Assembly: GCA_903862255.1 (NCBI GenBank)
Contig: CAIOXK010000026.1
Coordinates: 1 to 40,334 of the forward strand
DNA: 40,334 nt
Source: Candidatus Nomurabacteria bacterium
Lineage (GTDB): Bacteria > Patescibacteriota > Minisyncoccia > Phycocordibacterales > UBA9973
Direction of reading: 5' to 3'
In this document: one piece after another, positions 19,127 through 27,951 of the stretch
How positions within the stretch are numbered: position 1 is the stretch's first letter
Layout of the letters: the number at the start of each line of letters is the position of its first letter
Translations under genes and position numbers: made by a program
The notes under the pieces: generated by a model
What the model was told of the DNA's origin: nothing
The model's input: only the letters and a program-made list of their open reading frames with translations
The model's database searches: none

Positions 19127-20914
19127 ATGAAAGATAACGGCGGACTCCTACCAATCTCAAATGACCAGGTTCATGAGTGGGAAACAATGGAATTGGCGGA
19201 CAAAATTGCCCCTTCTGCTATTGAAATAACTCCGAAGTCGATGCGTATCGGCGACAAAATCGTTCGTACTTTTTTTGTTATCTCATACCCCCGATACTTA
19301 ACTGATAACTGGCTAACACCTATCATCAACCTTGATAAGATTTTTGACATAGCTATTTATATTAACCCGATTGAAACAGGGGAGTTATTAAAACACTTCC
19401 AAAAAAAGATTGCTGAAGTAGAAAGCCAGATCATTGTTCGCCAACAAAAAGGTCTTGTGCGTGACCCAATGCTTGATACTGCACGAGAAGATCTCGAGGA
19501 GCTTCGTGACAACCTCACACAAGCACAAGAAAAAATGTTTGATCTAGGCATGTATATTACAATCTATGCCGATAATGAAACTGATCTTTTTCGTACAGAA
19601 AGTGAAATCAAGTCGTTGTTGGAATCAAAGCTTATCTATATAAAACCAACACTATTTCAAGAAGAAGACGGCTTCAAAACCGTTGCACCGCTTGGTACAG
19701 ATAAGTTGCAAGTAACTCAAAAACTTAATTCTGAACCAATTTCTAGTATGTTTCCATTCGTTTCGTTCGACCTAACTAGCGAAACAGGTATTCTATATGG
19801 AGTAAACCGTCACAATTCTAGTCTAGTTATATTTGATCGCTTCAGTTTAGAAAACTACAACTCTATTATTTTCGCCAAATCTGGTGCGGGTAAAAGTTAC
19901 GCGACTAAGCTTGAAATCATTCGAACATTGATGTTTGATACTGATGTTATTGTGATCGACCCTGAAAGAGAATACGAATACCTTGCCGAAGCAATTGGTG
20001 GGCGTTATTTTAATATTTCACTTTCATCAGACCACCATATTAACCCTTTTGATCTTCCTATTCCACGCGAAGACGAGTCTGCTGCTGACGTATTACGCAG
20101 TAACATTATTAACCTAGTAGGACTCTTCCGTATTATGCTCGGTGGGTTAAGTGCCGAAGAAGACTCAATCATTGACCGTGCAATTACAGAAACATATTCA
20201 TTGAAAGATATCAGTGCTGACTCTGATTTTACTACAATTGAACCGCCACTATTATCCGACTTTGAAATGGTACTTTCTGGTATGGAGGGGACTGACTCTC
20301 TCTTACAGCGCCTTACAAAATATACTCATGGTTCATGGGCAAGCTTTATCAACCAGCCAACAAACGTTGATATTAATAAGAAATTCGTTGTATTCTCTGT
20401 GCGTGATATGGAAGACGACCTTAAACCTGCTGCTATGTATATAGTTACGCACTTTATTTGGAATGCTGTTCGCAAACAGCTCAAAAAGCGCTTACTCGTA
20501 GTGGATGAGGCGTGGTGGATGATGAAATCAGATGACACTGCTTCATTCTTATATTCAATTGCAAAACGTGGACGTAAGTATTACCTTGGTCTTTGTACTA
20601 TTACCCAAGACGTTGGCGATTTCATGAAAAGCCCATATGGCGTGCCAATTATCACTAACTCATCTATTCAATTGCTTCTGAAACAATCTCCATCAACAAT
20701 GGATGTACTACAAAAAACATTTAACCTGACTGACGAGGAAAAGTATTTATTACTTGAATCTGGAGTAGGGGAAGGAATTTTCTTTGCTGGACTTAAACAT
20801 GTAGCTATTAAAATCATTGCCTCATACACCGAAGACCAGATCATCACCTCTGACCCATCACAGGTTATTTCTATCCAAAAAGCCAAGCAGGAATTTTCTC
20901 AACAAAGAGCATAA
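19127..20914 (+). CDS. VirB4/TraC-family ATPase
   Basis: 595 aa; Walker A FAKSGAGKSYATKLE; VIVIDPEREYEYLAEAIGG; Walker B RLLVVDEAWWMM. Confidence 0.93.
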   Translation: MKDNGGLLPISNDQVHEWETMELADKIAPSAIEITPKSMRIGDKIVRTFFVISYPRYLTDNWLTPIINLDKIFDIAIYINPIETGELLKHFQKKIAEVESQIIVRQQKGLVRDPMLDTAREDLEELRDNLTQAQEKMFDLGMYITIYADNETDLFRTESEIKSLLESKLIYIKPTLFQEEDGFKTVAPLGTDKLQVTQKLNSEPISSMFPFVSFDLTSETGILYGVNRHNSSLVIFDRFSLENYNSIIFAKSGAGKSYATKLEIIRTLMFDTDVIVIDPEREYEYLAEAIGGRYFNISLSSDHHINPFDLPIPREDESAADVLRSNIINLVGLFRIMLGGLSAEEDSIIDRAITETYSLKDISADSDFTTIEPPLLSDFEMVLSGMEGTDSLLQRLTKYTHGSWASFINQPTNVDINKKFVVFSVRDMEDDLKPAAMYIVTHFIWNAVRKQLKKRLLVVDEAWWMMKSDDTASFLYSIAKRGRKYYLGLCTITQDVGDFMKSPYGVPIITNSSIQLLLKQSPSTMDVLQKTFNLTDEEKYLLLESGVGEGIFFAGLKHVAIKIIASYTEDQIITSDPSQVISIQKAKQEFSQQRA

Positions 20915-20941
20915 CGCATATACTTTTGCTATACTAAATAC

Positions 20942-21913
20942 GTGAAACGTTTCTCTCTCATAATAGCCACTGTTCTTACTAGCATCACAATCGCTGTATT
21001 TTTTGTTGCACATATTGTACATGCTCAAAGCGCCCAAATCGACCTTAATATTACCAGCGTTCCAGTAAACCCATTACCATTACAAAAAACAGTTATTTCT
21101 TTACAAAGCTACAGTGCTGATATTACACAAGCAGATATTTCTTGGAAATATAACAGTAAGGTTATCAGTAGTGGCAAAGGGCAAACAAGTATCACCATTA
21201 CTGCGCCAGCAAGCGGTGTCACTGGAACCATTATTGCCACTGTTTCTGGGGGTAGTTTTGATACTACCTCTAGTACATTAATACTTCGTCCTGCAAGTGT
21301 TGATATGCTATGGGAGGGGGCTGATAGCTATACACCACCATTTTATAAAGGATTACCACTACCCTCGATTGGGGGAGTTATTCGTATTATGGCAGTACCT
21401 TCAATTAATGCACCTAAGTCGATGACTTACTCATGGAGTCAAAACGGTGAAGCACTACAAAATGCTTCCGGGTATGCAAAAAATGCAATTTTAATTCAAA
21501 ACGATGGACTAACCACTACTGAACATATAGAAGTAACAGAAAAAAATGGCTCTTTCACCGGTAATAATAATGCCGATATAACACCCGGAGACCCTGTTAT
21601 AGCAGGATATTTTAACAACGATGGTTTTATAGACTATGCAAATGGTTCTACTAGCGATCTTTCTACTACTGCGCCGGGTGTGCTTATTCACTTTGAACCG
21701 TACTATTTTTCAACACCTATTAGCTTGAGCCATGACCTTACCTTCACATATGAAGATGATACTGGTGCAGAATTGACTCCTAATACTTTGAAAAATGAAC
21801 TGCCACTTTCTCGCCCAGATAATGGCGGTCAGTCTGCATTCAAAACAACAATTAGTACTATTATATTTAACCTGCAAAACGTTACTAAGCGATTTACAGT
21901 AAATTTCAACTAA
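20942..21913 (+). CDS. Secreted protein, probable Ig-like/beta domains, unknown function
   Basis: 323 aa, GTG start; signal peptide; beta-rich S/T-rich sequence; extended -10 TGC-TATACT 6 nt upstream. Confidence 0.7.
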   Translation: MKRFSLIIATVLTSITIAVFFVAHIVHAQSAQIDLNITSVPVNPLPLQKTVISLQSYSADITQADISWKYNSKVISSGKGQTSITITAPASGVTGTIIATVSGGSFDTTSSTLILRPASVDMLWEGADSYTPPFYKGLPLPSIGGVIRIMAVPSINAPKSMTYSWSQNGEALQNASGYAKNAILIQNDGLTTTEHIEVTEKNGSFTGNNNADITPGDPVIAGYFNNDGFIDYANGSTSDLSTTAPGVLIHFEPYYFSTPISLSHDLTFTYEDDTGAELTPNTLKNELPLSRPDNGGQSAFKTTISTIIFNLQNVTKRFTVNFN

Positions 21914-21934
21914 CTTTCGTGATAAACTAATGGT

Positions 21935-23584
21935 ATGAAAAAAATACTGTGGCTGACATTTATTTTTGTACTACTTTTTGTAGGTCATAGTTTTGCCGAC
22001 TACACCCTTAGTGTTGTTCCAAAAGGAGTAAATATAACAGCGACACTTAGTGGTGTACCTAGTGGGCGTGATATTTATAAACTTGTATTACAGACAGATA
22101 ATTTTGATGCAACAAATACCTATAGCGGAAAAACACCCTCTAGTGTTCAAATAGCAGGGGATAGTACATTATCACAAGTAACAATAACACCTCCACAAAC
22201 CACAGGTTCTGTAAAATGGACATTGGTTAATCTTAAAGCAAATACGACATATTATGCTCGCGTTGTAGATTTCCCAGCACTTGGAGGAACAGGTAAATTT
22301 ATTACTTCAGCAGTATTAATTAAAACAGGTACCATTAGTATCCCTATACAACCCCTAAGTACAACCCTTGGAGAGGGTGGGAGTATTACCGTTTCTGGTA
22401 AAGTAAATATCAATAGTATTCCTGGTTTCAGCGCTAGTAATTTCACAGCAGTACTGTATTACACAGAAACACCGGTAGCAGCATCAGCGACATCACTCCC
22501 TGACGGTAAGGGTCCATTGCGAAGTGAAGATAGTAATGGTAAGGATGGTATTAATGATGATGGAACATATTATTGGCATATTAACTCTCTCAGTCCGAGT
22601 ACAACATACTATATTCAACAAGTTGTAACACTGTATGGTAACTCAACAAGCGATACAATTGATCACTTCAATAGTAGTACTGGAAATATTATTGCATCCT
22701 CTGCTGACCAGGCAAGCTATGATGTAAAACATAGTTACACACTACTTTCCGGCTTTCCAGATCTAACAGTACTTCCAGACCCCGATCTTTGTGCACAACA
22801 GCGAGCAACAGCTGCAGCATCAGGAACAGCTGGGCCGAAGTTTTGTGATATGAATGATGTTATTAATTATTTTCTTAGTCTATTAATTGCTCTTTCTGCT
22901 GTTTCATTAGTATTTCGTCTAATGTATGAAGGCTATAAATACATGACAAGTGATGTTCCTTTTCTTAAAGCCTCTGCAAAAAGTGGTTTCTTCGCAGCAT
23001 TAGGAGGATTACTTATTGCAATGACTTCATATATTATTTTAAATACAGTAAATCCCAAATTAGTAACAAATGCTAATATCGGACCTACAACACTCGCAAT
23101 CGGAGTAACCCAACCTGATGAAGATACTGTCCCTATTATTAACCAAGGAAGCATTAGCGCCCCTGGCGGACCTATTGGGGCATGCCAAGTCGGACTAGTA
23201 AAAGTAACAGTACAAAAATCGTCATTTATTGCATGTAAATCGATTTCATCAAATCTAAGCTTAATGCTCACAGCAGCATATGCCCAAGGAATTACACTTG
23301 AGGGCGGTGGGTTCAGAACAAAAAATGAACAAATTGCCTTGCGTACCGCCCATTGTAATGGTGACTTAACTAGTCCAAAGGCTATATGTAAACCACCAAC
23401 AGCAGTACCAGGACACTCAAATCATGAAAGCGGCCTAGCATTCGATTTCACTTGCGATAATGCTTCTAATACAATTCAGACACATGACAATAAGTGTTAC
23501 ATCTGGCTATCAAATAATGCTGCAAACTATGGCTTAAAAAACTTTTCTAAAGAACCGTGGCACTGGTCAGTCGACGGCAGATAG
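21935..23584 (+). CDS. Fibronectin-like N-terminus + VirB2/TrbC-like TM pair + VanY/M15-like D-Ala-D-Ala carboxypeptidase domain
   Basis: 549 aa; DVINYFLSLLIALSAVSLVFRLMYEGYKYMTS...GFFAALGGLLIAMTSYIILN; C-terminus GHSNHESGLAFDFTCD...PWHWSVDGR. Confidence 0.82.
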   Translation: MKKILWLTFIFVLLFVGHSFADYTLSVVPKGVNITATLSGVPSGRDIYKLVLQTDNFDATNTYSGKTPSSVQIAGDSTLSQVTITPPQTTGSVKWTLVNLKANTTYYARVVDFPALGGTGKFITSAVLIKTGTISIPIQPLSTTLGEGGSITVSGKVNINSIPGFSASNFTAVLYYTETPVAASATSLPDGKGPLRSEDSNGKDGINDDGTYYWHINSLSPSTTYYIQQVVTLYGNSTSDTIDHFNSSTGNIIASSADQASYDVKHSYTLLSGFPDLTVLPDPDLCAQQRATAAASGTAGPKFCDMNDVINYFLSLLIALSAVSLVFRLMYEGYKYMTSDVPFLKASAKSGFFAALGGLLIAMTSYIILNTVNPKLVTNANIGPTTLAIGVTQPDEDTVPIINQGSISAPGGPIGACQVGLVKVTVQKSSFIACKSISSNLSLMLTAAYAQGITLEGGGFRTKNEQIALRTAHCNGDLTSPKAICKPPTAVPGHSNHESGLAFDFTCDNASNTIQTHDNKCYIWLSNNAANYGLKNFSKEPWHWSVDGR

Positions 23585-23601
23585 TGTAGTACAATATTCA
23601 T

Positions 23602-24852
23602 ATGCGAAAAGCGCTCATAATCTTATTGATACTTATTTTTCTTGTTGCAGGGGTATATTTTTTCTATATCAAACCAAATACACAAGCAGGGAAGCCTGTG
23701 CCAAATATACTTACTTCTTTCTTTCCAAAGACAACAAGTATTGGTAGTAACTTTGGTTCAGACACTAACCCTGATGGAACAGCTACCAACACCACTATCG
23801 CACCAGCAATAGAGCCCGCACTAAAACAACTCTCACCACGACCAATCGCTGGATATACTGTTTATAGTCTTAGTAATACCGTTTCAACACCATCAACAAA
23901 CCCGAAGGTGAAACCAGTAATAACTGTTACTATTGATCATTTTATTCGATATGTTTCTCGAATAAATGGTTATGTATATGAAATAAAAAACAAAGATATT
24001 CCTCTACAGATCAGTAATATTTTTATTCCCAATATCTATGAGGCATCTTTTGCTGACAACAATAATACAGCTATTTTACGATTCTTGCGTGCTGACAACA
24101 ATACAATCGCGACATATACAGTACCTATTCCAGCACTAAATTCAGATGGTACCCGCACACAAATTCCCGGTATTTACTTACAAGACAACATATACAACTT
24201 AACTGTATCACCTGACCAAAAAAATCTGCTTCGTGTCACTCGAGATAGTACTGGAACAATACTTAGCACATCAACTACAAGAGGCGCATCTGTTAAAAAA
24301 TTGTTTACCTCTACTTTTATGTCATGGTTACCACAATGGGTGAATTCTGGTATTTATTTACAAACAAAAGCAGCCTCAAAAGTTGATGGGTATGTTTACC
24401 TATTAGATCAAAAAAACTCTCGATTAAGCCGTATTACGGGAAATATTAAAGGGCTTACTACTTCTATAAGCCCTAGTGGTCAATATATATTATATTCAGA
24501 AAGTTCAGGCTCAGGTTTTTCTACCAAGCTCTATAACACCAAAACAAGCACTGTTTCTACCATTAGTTTAAATATTTTACCTGAGAAATGTGTATGGTTA
24601 AAAAATGAAGATCTCATCTGTGCAGGAAGTGATTCAGTTGACCCTGCCATTTATCCAGATGGATGGTATGCCGGCATTAATCATTTTAGTGACAACCTTT
24701 ATCGTATTAGTACTGCTTCAAATAATTTCAGCACAATCTATACAGCAGGTACACCAACATATGATATGACAAACTTACAAGTAGACGAAGACCGAGGGTT
24801 GGTATTCTTTATCGACAAAAATACAGGGTTACTTTGGCAATATAGATATTAA
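23602..24852 (+). CDS. Membrane-anchored beta-propeller-like protein
   Basis: 416 aa; N-terminal TM; repeated blade-like segments (DQKNSRLSRITGNIKGLTTSISPSGQYILYSE; DEDRGLVFFIDKNTGLLWQYRY). Confidence 0.7.
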   Translation: MRKALIILLILIFLVAGVYFFYIKPNTQAGKPVPNILTSFFPKTTSIGSNFGSDTNPDGTATNTTIAPAIEPALKQLSPRPIAGYTVYSLSNTVSTPSTNPKVKPVITVTIDHFIRYVSRINGYVYEIKNKDIPLQISNIFIPNIYEASFADNNNTAILRFLRADNNTIATYTVPIPALNSDGTRTQIPGIYLQDNIYNLTVSPDQKNLLRVTRDSTGTILSTSTTRGASVKKLFTSTFMSWLPQWVNSGIYLQTKAASKVDGYVYLLDQKNSRLSRITGNIKGLTTSISPSGQYILYSESSGSGFSTKLYNTKTSTVSTISLNILPEKCVWLKNEDLICAGSDSVDPAIYPDGWYAGINHFSDNLYRISTASNNFSTIYTAGTPTYDMTNLQVDEDRGLVFFIDKNTGLLWQYRY

Positions 24853-25565
24853 AGAATTAATTTATTACGCACTGTCTTACGAAGATATAATTCCTGTAAG
24901 ATAGAAAAGAGGTTCGCTACTGACCAGTACAGTGCGACAGCGGCTGCAAGGCGACTAGCGATCACTATGATGATAATTGGGAGGACATACTTAGTTTGTA
25001 CAGCAAGACTCTGTGCGAGTTGATTTTGCATATTATTATCACCCTTGCGTGAAGGAGCAGAAGGGGATGGAGCAAGAAATGCCTGAATACCTTGTGTAAT
25101 ACCAGCCAATATCGCAAGAGGAAGAAATGGTTTAGTGATATCGATCAAACCAATAAACATATTTTTAAGATTGTCAGTACTCAAAAATGAATATAGGTGT
25201 TGCGGTTGAACGATTCCGTTTGAGAATGTGCGATACAGTGCAAGAAGGATAGGGATTTGAATGATCAAATATAAACAGCCTGAAAAAGGATTAATCTTTT
25301 CATCCTTGTAGAGTTCCATTGTTGCCTTAGCCTCTTCTTCTTTAGTTAAGCCCTTGTCTTTAATAGATTGAAGTTTTGGTTCCAATGCACGCATTTTGTA
25401 TTGACCAATAATACTCTTCTTACTAAGAGGGAAGAGTACAAGACGTATAATAATCGTCACAACAACAACAGCTAGACCTACATCCTGACCGGTTATATGT
25501 TGAGCAATAAAGATCAGTGCATTATAGATTGGCTGGTAGATAACAATATTCCAAAGGGTAATCAT
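24849..25565 (-). CDS. yidC: Membrane protein insertase YidC/Oxa1 family
   Basis: 238 aa; GQYKMRALEPKLQSIKDK...NPFSGCLYLIIQIPILLALYRTF; gene context with yidD/rnpA/rpmH. Confidence 0.94.
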   Translation of the reverse strand: MITLWNIVIYQPIYNALIFIAQHITGQDVGLAVVVVTIIIRLVLFPLSKKSIIGQYKMRALEPKLQSIKDKGLTKEEEAKATMELYKDEKINPFSGCLYLIIQIPILLALYRTFSNGIVQPQHLYSFLSTDNLKNMFIGLIDITKPFLPLAILAGITQGIQAFLAPSPSAPSRKGDNNMQNQLAQSLAVQTKYVLPIIIIVIASRLAAAVALYWSVANLFSILQELYLRKTVRNKLIL

Positions 25566-25582
25566 GGAGCGATTATAGCATA

Positions 25583-25813
25583 TTATGGTAGGTCAACTTG
25601 CGGATCATTGCCTGGGTGGCAACGGCTAATTCTATATATGGTTTTTCCTAATGCTTTCCAAAAAGGGAATTTTTTAAAACATTCTTGCCCATATTGGGAG
25701 CATGTGGGGTAAAAAATACAATGAGATCGTGTGTAGAATGGGGCAATAAATGTCCGATATAACCAGATTATTGCCAAAGCTATGTAATTAAAGGGATTTT
25801 TGTACCAACGCAT
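25583..25813 (-). CDS. yidD: Membrane protein insertion efficiency factor YidD
   Basis: CIFYPTCSQYGQECFKKFPFWKALGKTIYRISRCHPGN. Confidence 0.95.
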   Translation of the reverse strand: MRWYKNPFNYIALAIIWLYRTFIAPFYTRSHCIFYPTCSQYGQECFKKFPFWKALGKTIYRISRCHPGNDPQVDLP

Positions 25814-26114
25814 CTAAATTAGTCTTAAGTTCTATATAAGACATATCATATACCTGTTTTGACACATATAGTATGCCTATAAAGGCTATTTTTTCATTTT
25901 TATCAAACAGGGTATATAACTGCCGACGAATCTTATTACGTAAAACCGCTCTTTTTTGATGTTTTGACCCGGTAACTACAGTAAAAGCTGTCTTATCCTG
26001 TGTAGTTTTAATATATTTCAGTGTCCCTAAACGATTAAAAACCACCTTTAAACCAGGGGTTTCCAATAGGGAACTAACTTGTCTACGGGTAAGCCGTTTA
26101 GTTGACGGCAGCAT
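25788..26114 (-). CDS. rnpA: Ribonuclease P protein component
   Basis: LPSTKRLTRRQ...KRAVLRNKIRRQL; position between rpmH and yidD. Confidence 0.9.
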   Translation of the reverse strand: MLPSTKRLTRRQVSSLLETPGLKVVFNRLGTLKYIKTTQDKTAFTVVTGSKHQKRAVLRNKIRRQLYTLFDKNEKIAFIGILYVSKQVYDMSYIELKTNLDALVQKSL

Positions 26115-26117
26115 AGG

Positions 26118-26255
26118 CTAAACAGTAGTGAGCTGAGCACGACCTTTACGGCGACGTGCAAGCAATACTTTTCGGCCAGTAGCACTAGCACTTCGAACTA
26201 AAAATCCGTGTGTTGTTGCTCGCTTTTTCTTTTTTGGCTGGTATGTTTGAGACAT
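26118..26255 (-). CDS. rpmH: 50S ribosomal protein L34
   Basis: Not in ORF track; translated by hand: [45 protein letters not shown]. Confidence 0.95.
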   Translation of the reverse strand: MSQTYQPKKKKRATTHGFLVRSASATGRKVLLARRRKGRAQLTTV

Positions 26256-26321
26256 ATAGTAGGAGCACTATACACAAAATGGTTCTACAAATCAAGTAGT
26301 CAAAAATACTTTAATATCTGC

Positions 26322-26352
26322 TATAATCCACTCAATCCACAGCTTATCCACT
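26322..26352 (+). promoter_or_regulatory. dnaA promoter (TGC-TATAAT) overlapping three DnaA-box-like 9-mers
   Basis: TATAAT 26322-26327; TAATCCACT 26324-26332, CAATCCACA 26333-26341, TTATCCACT 26344-26352. Confidence 0.7.
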
Positions 26353-26390
26353 TTTATTAGATAATGGGAAAAGTCTGTATGATGTAATCA

Positions 26391-27752
26391 ATGGAAAACA
26401 ATCTCTCTCAACTATGGAATACCTGTCTCGGTGTGATTGAATCACAACTAACTAAGGCTACTTTTACGACTTGGTTTAAAAATACTGGTATTAATAAAGA
26501 AGAGGAGGGGATTATTTATGTCAGCGTACCTAATGAATTCGTTCGTGAATGGTTAATGACAAAATACCAAAAACTTATATTAAAAACTATTGTTGAAAAT
26601 GCCCCCCATATTCGTGCTGTAGAATTCATCATCAGTCGGCTTACCACTCCGGCACCAGTTAATGAAAACAATCTCTTTTCTTCATCAACGACAGAGCATC
26701 CTTCTACACTCCCATTACAAAATCTTTATATAAATAGAGATGACAACCTTAACCCTCGATATACATTCGATACGTTCATCGTAGGCCCTTTTAATGAACT
26801 AGCGTGTGCATCTGCCCAGGGTGTTGTTAAGCGTCTCCAGAACGCATATAACCCACTTTTTATCTATGGTTCAAGTGGTCTTGGAAAGACACACCTAATT
26901 CAGGCTGTGGGCAATGAAATTAAAAAATTATATCCAGACAAAAAAGTTCTTTATACCAGTTTAGAGAAATTTATGAATGAATATGTTTCTTCTGTGCAAA
27001 ACAACCGCCAGCAATCTTTTCAAGACAAGTATTGTAAATTCGATGTATTAATCATGGATGATATTCAATTCATTTCTGGCAAAGAGGGTACACAAAACGC
27101 ATTATTTCATATATTTAATGTGTTGTATGAGCAAAATAAAAATATTATTTTTTCATCAGATAAACACCCTAACCATATAATTGGCTTAGAGGATCGTCTC
27201 AAAACTCGCTTTAATGCTGGCATGACTATTGACATTCAAGAGCCAGATCTTGAGTCACGAATGGCTATTATTAAAGAAAAGAGTACTCATCAAGAATTTC
27301 CGCTTGAGCCTGAAGTGTTAGCTTATATAGCATCTGTTGTAACAGGTAGTATTCGTGAAATAGAAGGAGTATTAAATCTCATATCTATGCATTCTGGCAT
27401 GCGCCAAAAAGCTATTAGTTTGAGTGAGATCAAGCTTTTAATTAAAAACAGTGTTAAGCCAAAACGTGTTATTTCGATTGATTCAGTAGTGAAAATGGTT
27501 TCTGATTATTACAACCTAGACGAACAAGTCATTTATGAAAAGACTCGTAGAAAAGAAATCGTGCGAGCCCGTCAAATCATCATGTTTGTTCTCCGTGAAG
27601 ATTTTAACGAGTCATATCCATCAATTGGTGCGAAACTTGGTGGCAAAGACCACACTACAGTTATTCACTCTTATGAAAAAATTAAAGGCGAACTCGTTAG
27701 TGATCCGCATTTAATGAAAGAATTGGAAGATATCCGTATTCTGTTTAAATAA
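26391..27752 (+). CDS. dnaA: Chromosomal replication initiator protein DnaA
   Basis: 453 aa; NPLFIYGSSGLGKTHLIQAVGNE; VLIMDDIQFISGKEGTQNALFHIFN; C-terminal GKDHTTVIHSYEKI. Confidence 0.98.
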   Translation: MENNLSQLWNTCLGVIESQLTKATFTTWFKNTGINKEEEGIIYVSVPNEFVREWLMTKYQKLILKTIVENAPHIRAVEFIISRLTTPAPVNENNLFSSSTTEHPSTLPLQNLYINRDDNLNPRYTFDTFIVGPFNELACASAQGVVKRLQNAYNPLFIYGSSGLGKTHLIQAVGNEIKKLYPDKKVLYTSLEKFMNEYVSSVQNNRQQSFQDKYCKFDVLIMDDIQFISGKEGTQNALFHIFNVLYEQNKNIIFSSDKHPNHIIGLEDRLKTRFNAGMTIDIQEPDLESRMAIIKEKSTHQEFPLEPEVLAYIASVVTGSIREIEGVLNLISMHSGMRQKAISLSEIKLLIKNSVKPKRVISIDSVVKMVSDYYNLDEQVIYEKTRRKEIVRARQIIMFVLREDFNESYPSIGAKLGGKDHTTVIHSYEKIKGELVSDPHLMKELEDIRILFK

Positions 27753-27951
27753 TTGGGGAAAACTTTCGGATAAAACTATGAATAACTCAATGATAACTTT
27801 TCCAAATTTTCATAAACATAAAAACTCTGCATTTTCGGTATATATAATCCACAGAGGCACTCATAAAAATCAATTGAAAATAAAGAAGAATCTAGACTTA
27901 TCCACAATCCACACCCTATATAGACTAACTTAAAGAAAAAGATAAAAAAAT
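27753..27951. promoter_or_regulatory. Candidate oriC (dnaA-dnaN intergenic)
   Basis: Perfect TTATCCACA at 27898-27906; near-matches TAATCCACA 27845-27853 and CAATCCACA 27905-27913; AT-rich. Confidence 0.65.

Larger units (their letters stand above)
9385..24852 (+). other. Type IV secretion-like gene cluster (minimal, no relaxase or coupling protein seen)
   Basis: Contiguous plus-strand ORFs including VirB6-like, PrgI-like, two-part VirB4 and VirB2/TrbC-like plus peptidase. Confidence 0.75.

Noticed and set aside
9385-24852. Interpretation as an integrative conjugative element
   Set aside because: No relaxase, coupling protein, integrase or flanking direct repeats at the cluster boundaries; the xer-like gene at 306-1232 is separated by housekeeping genes.
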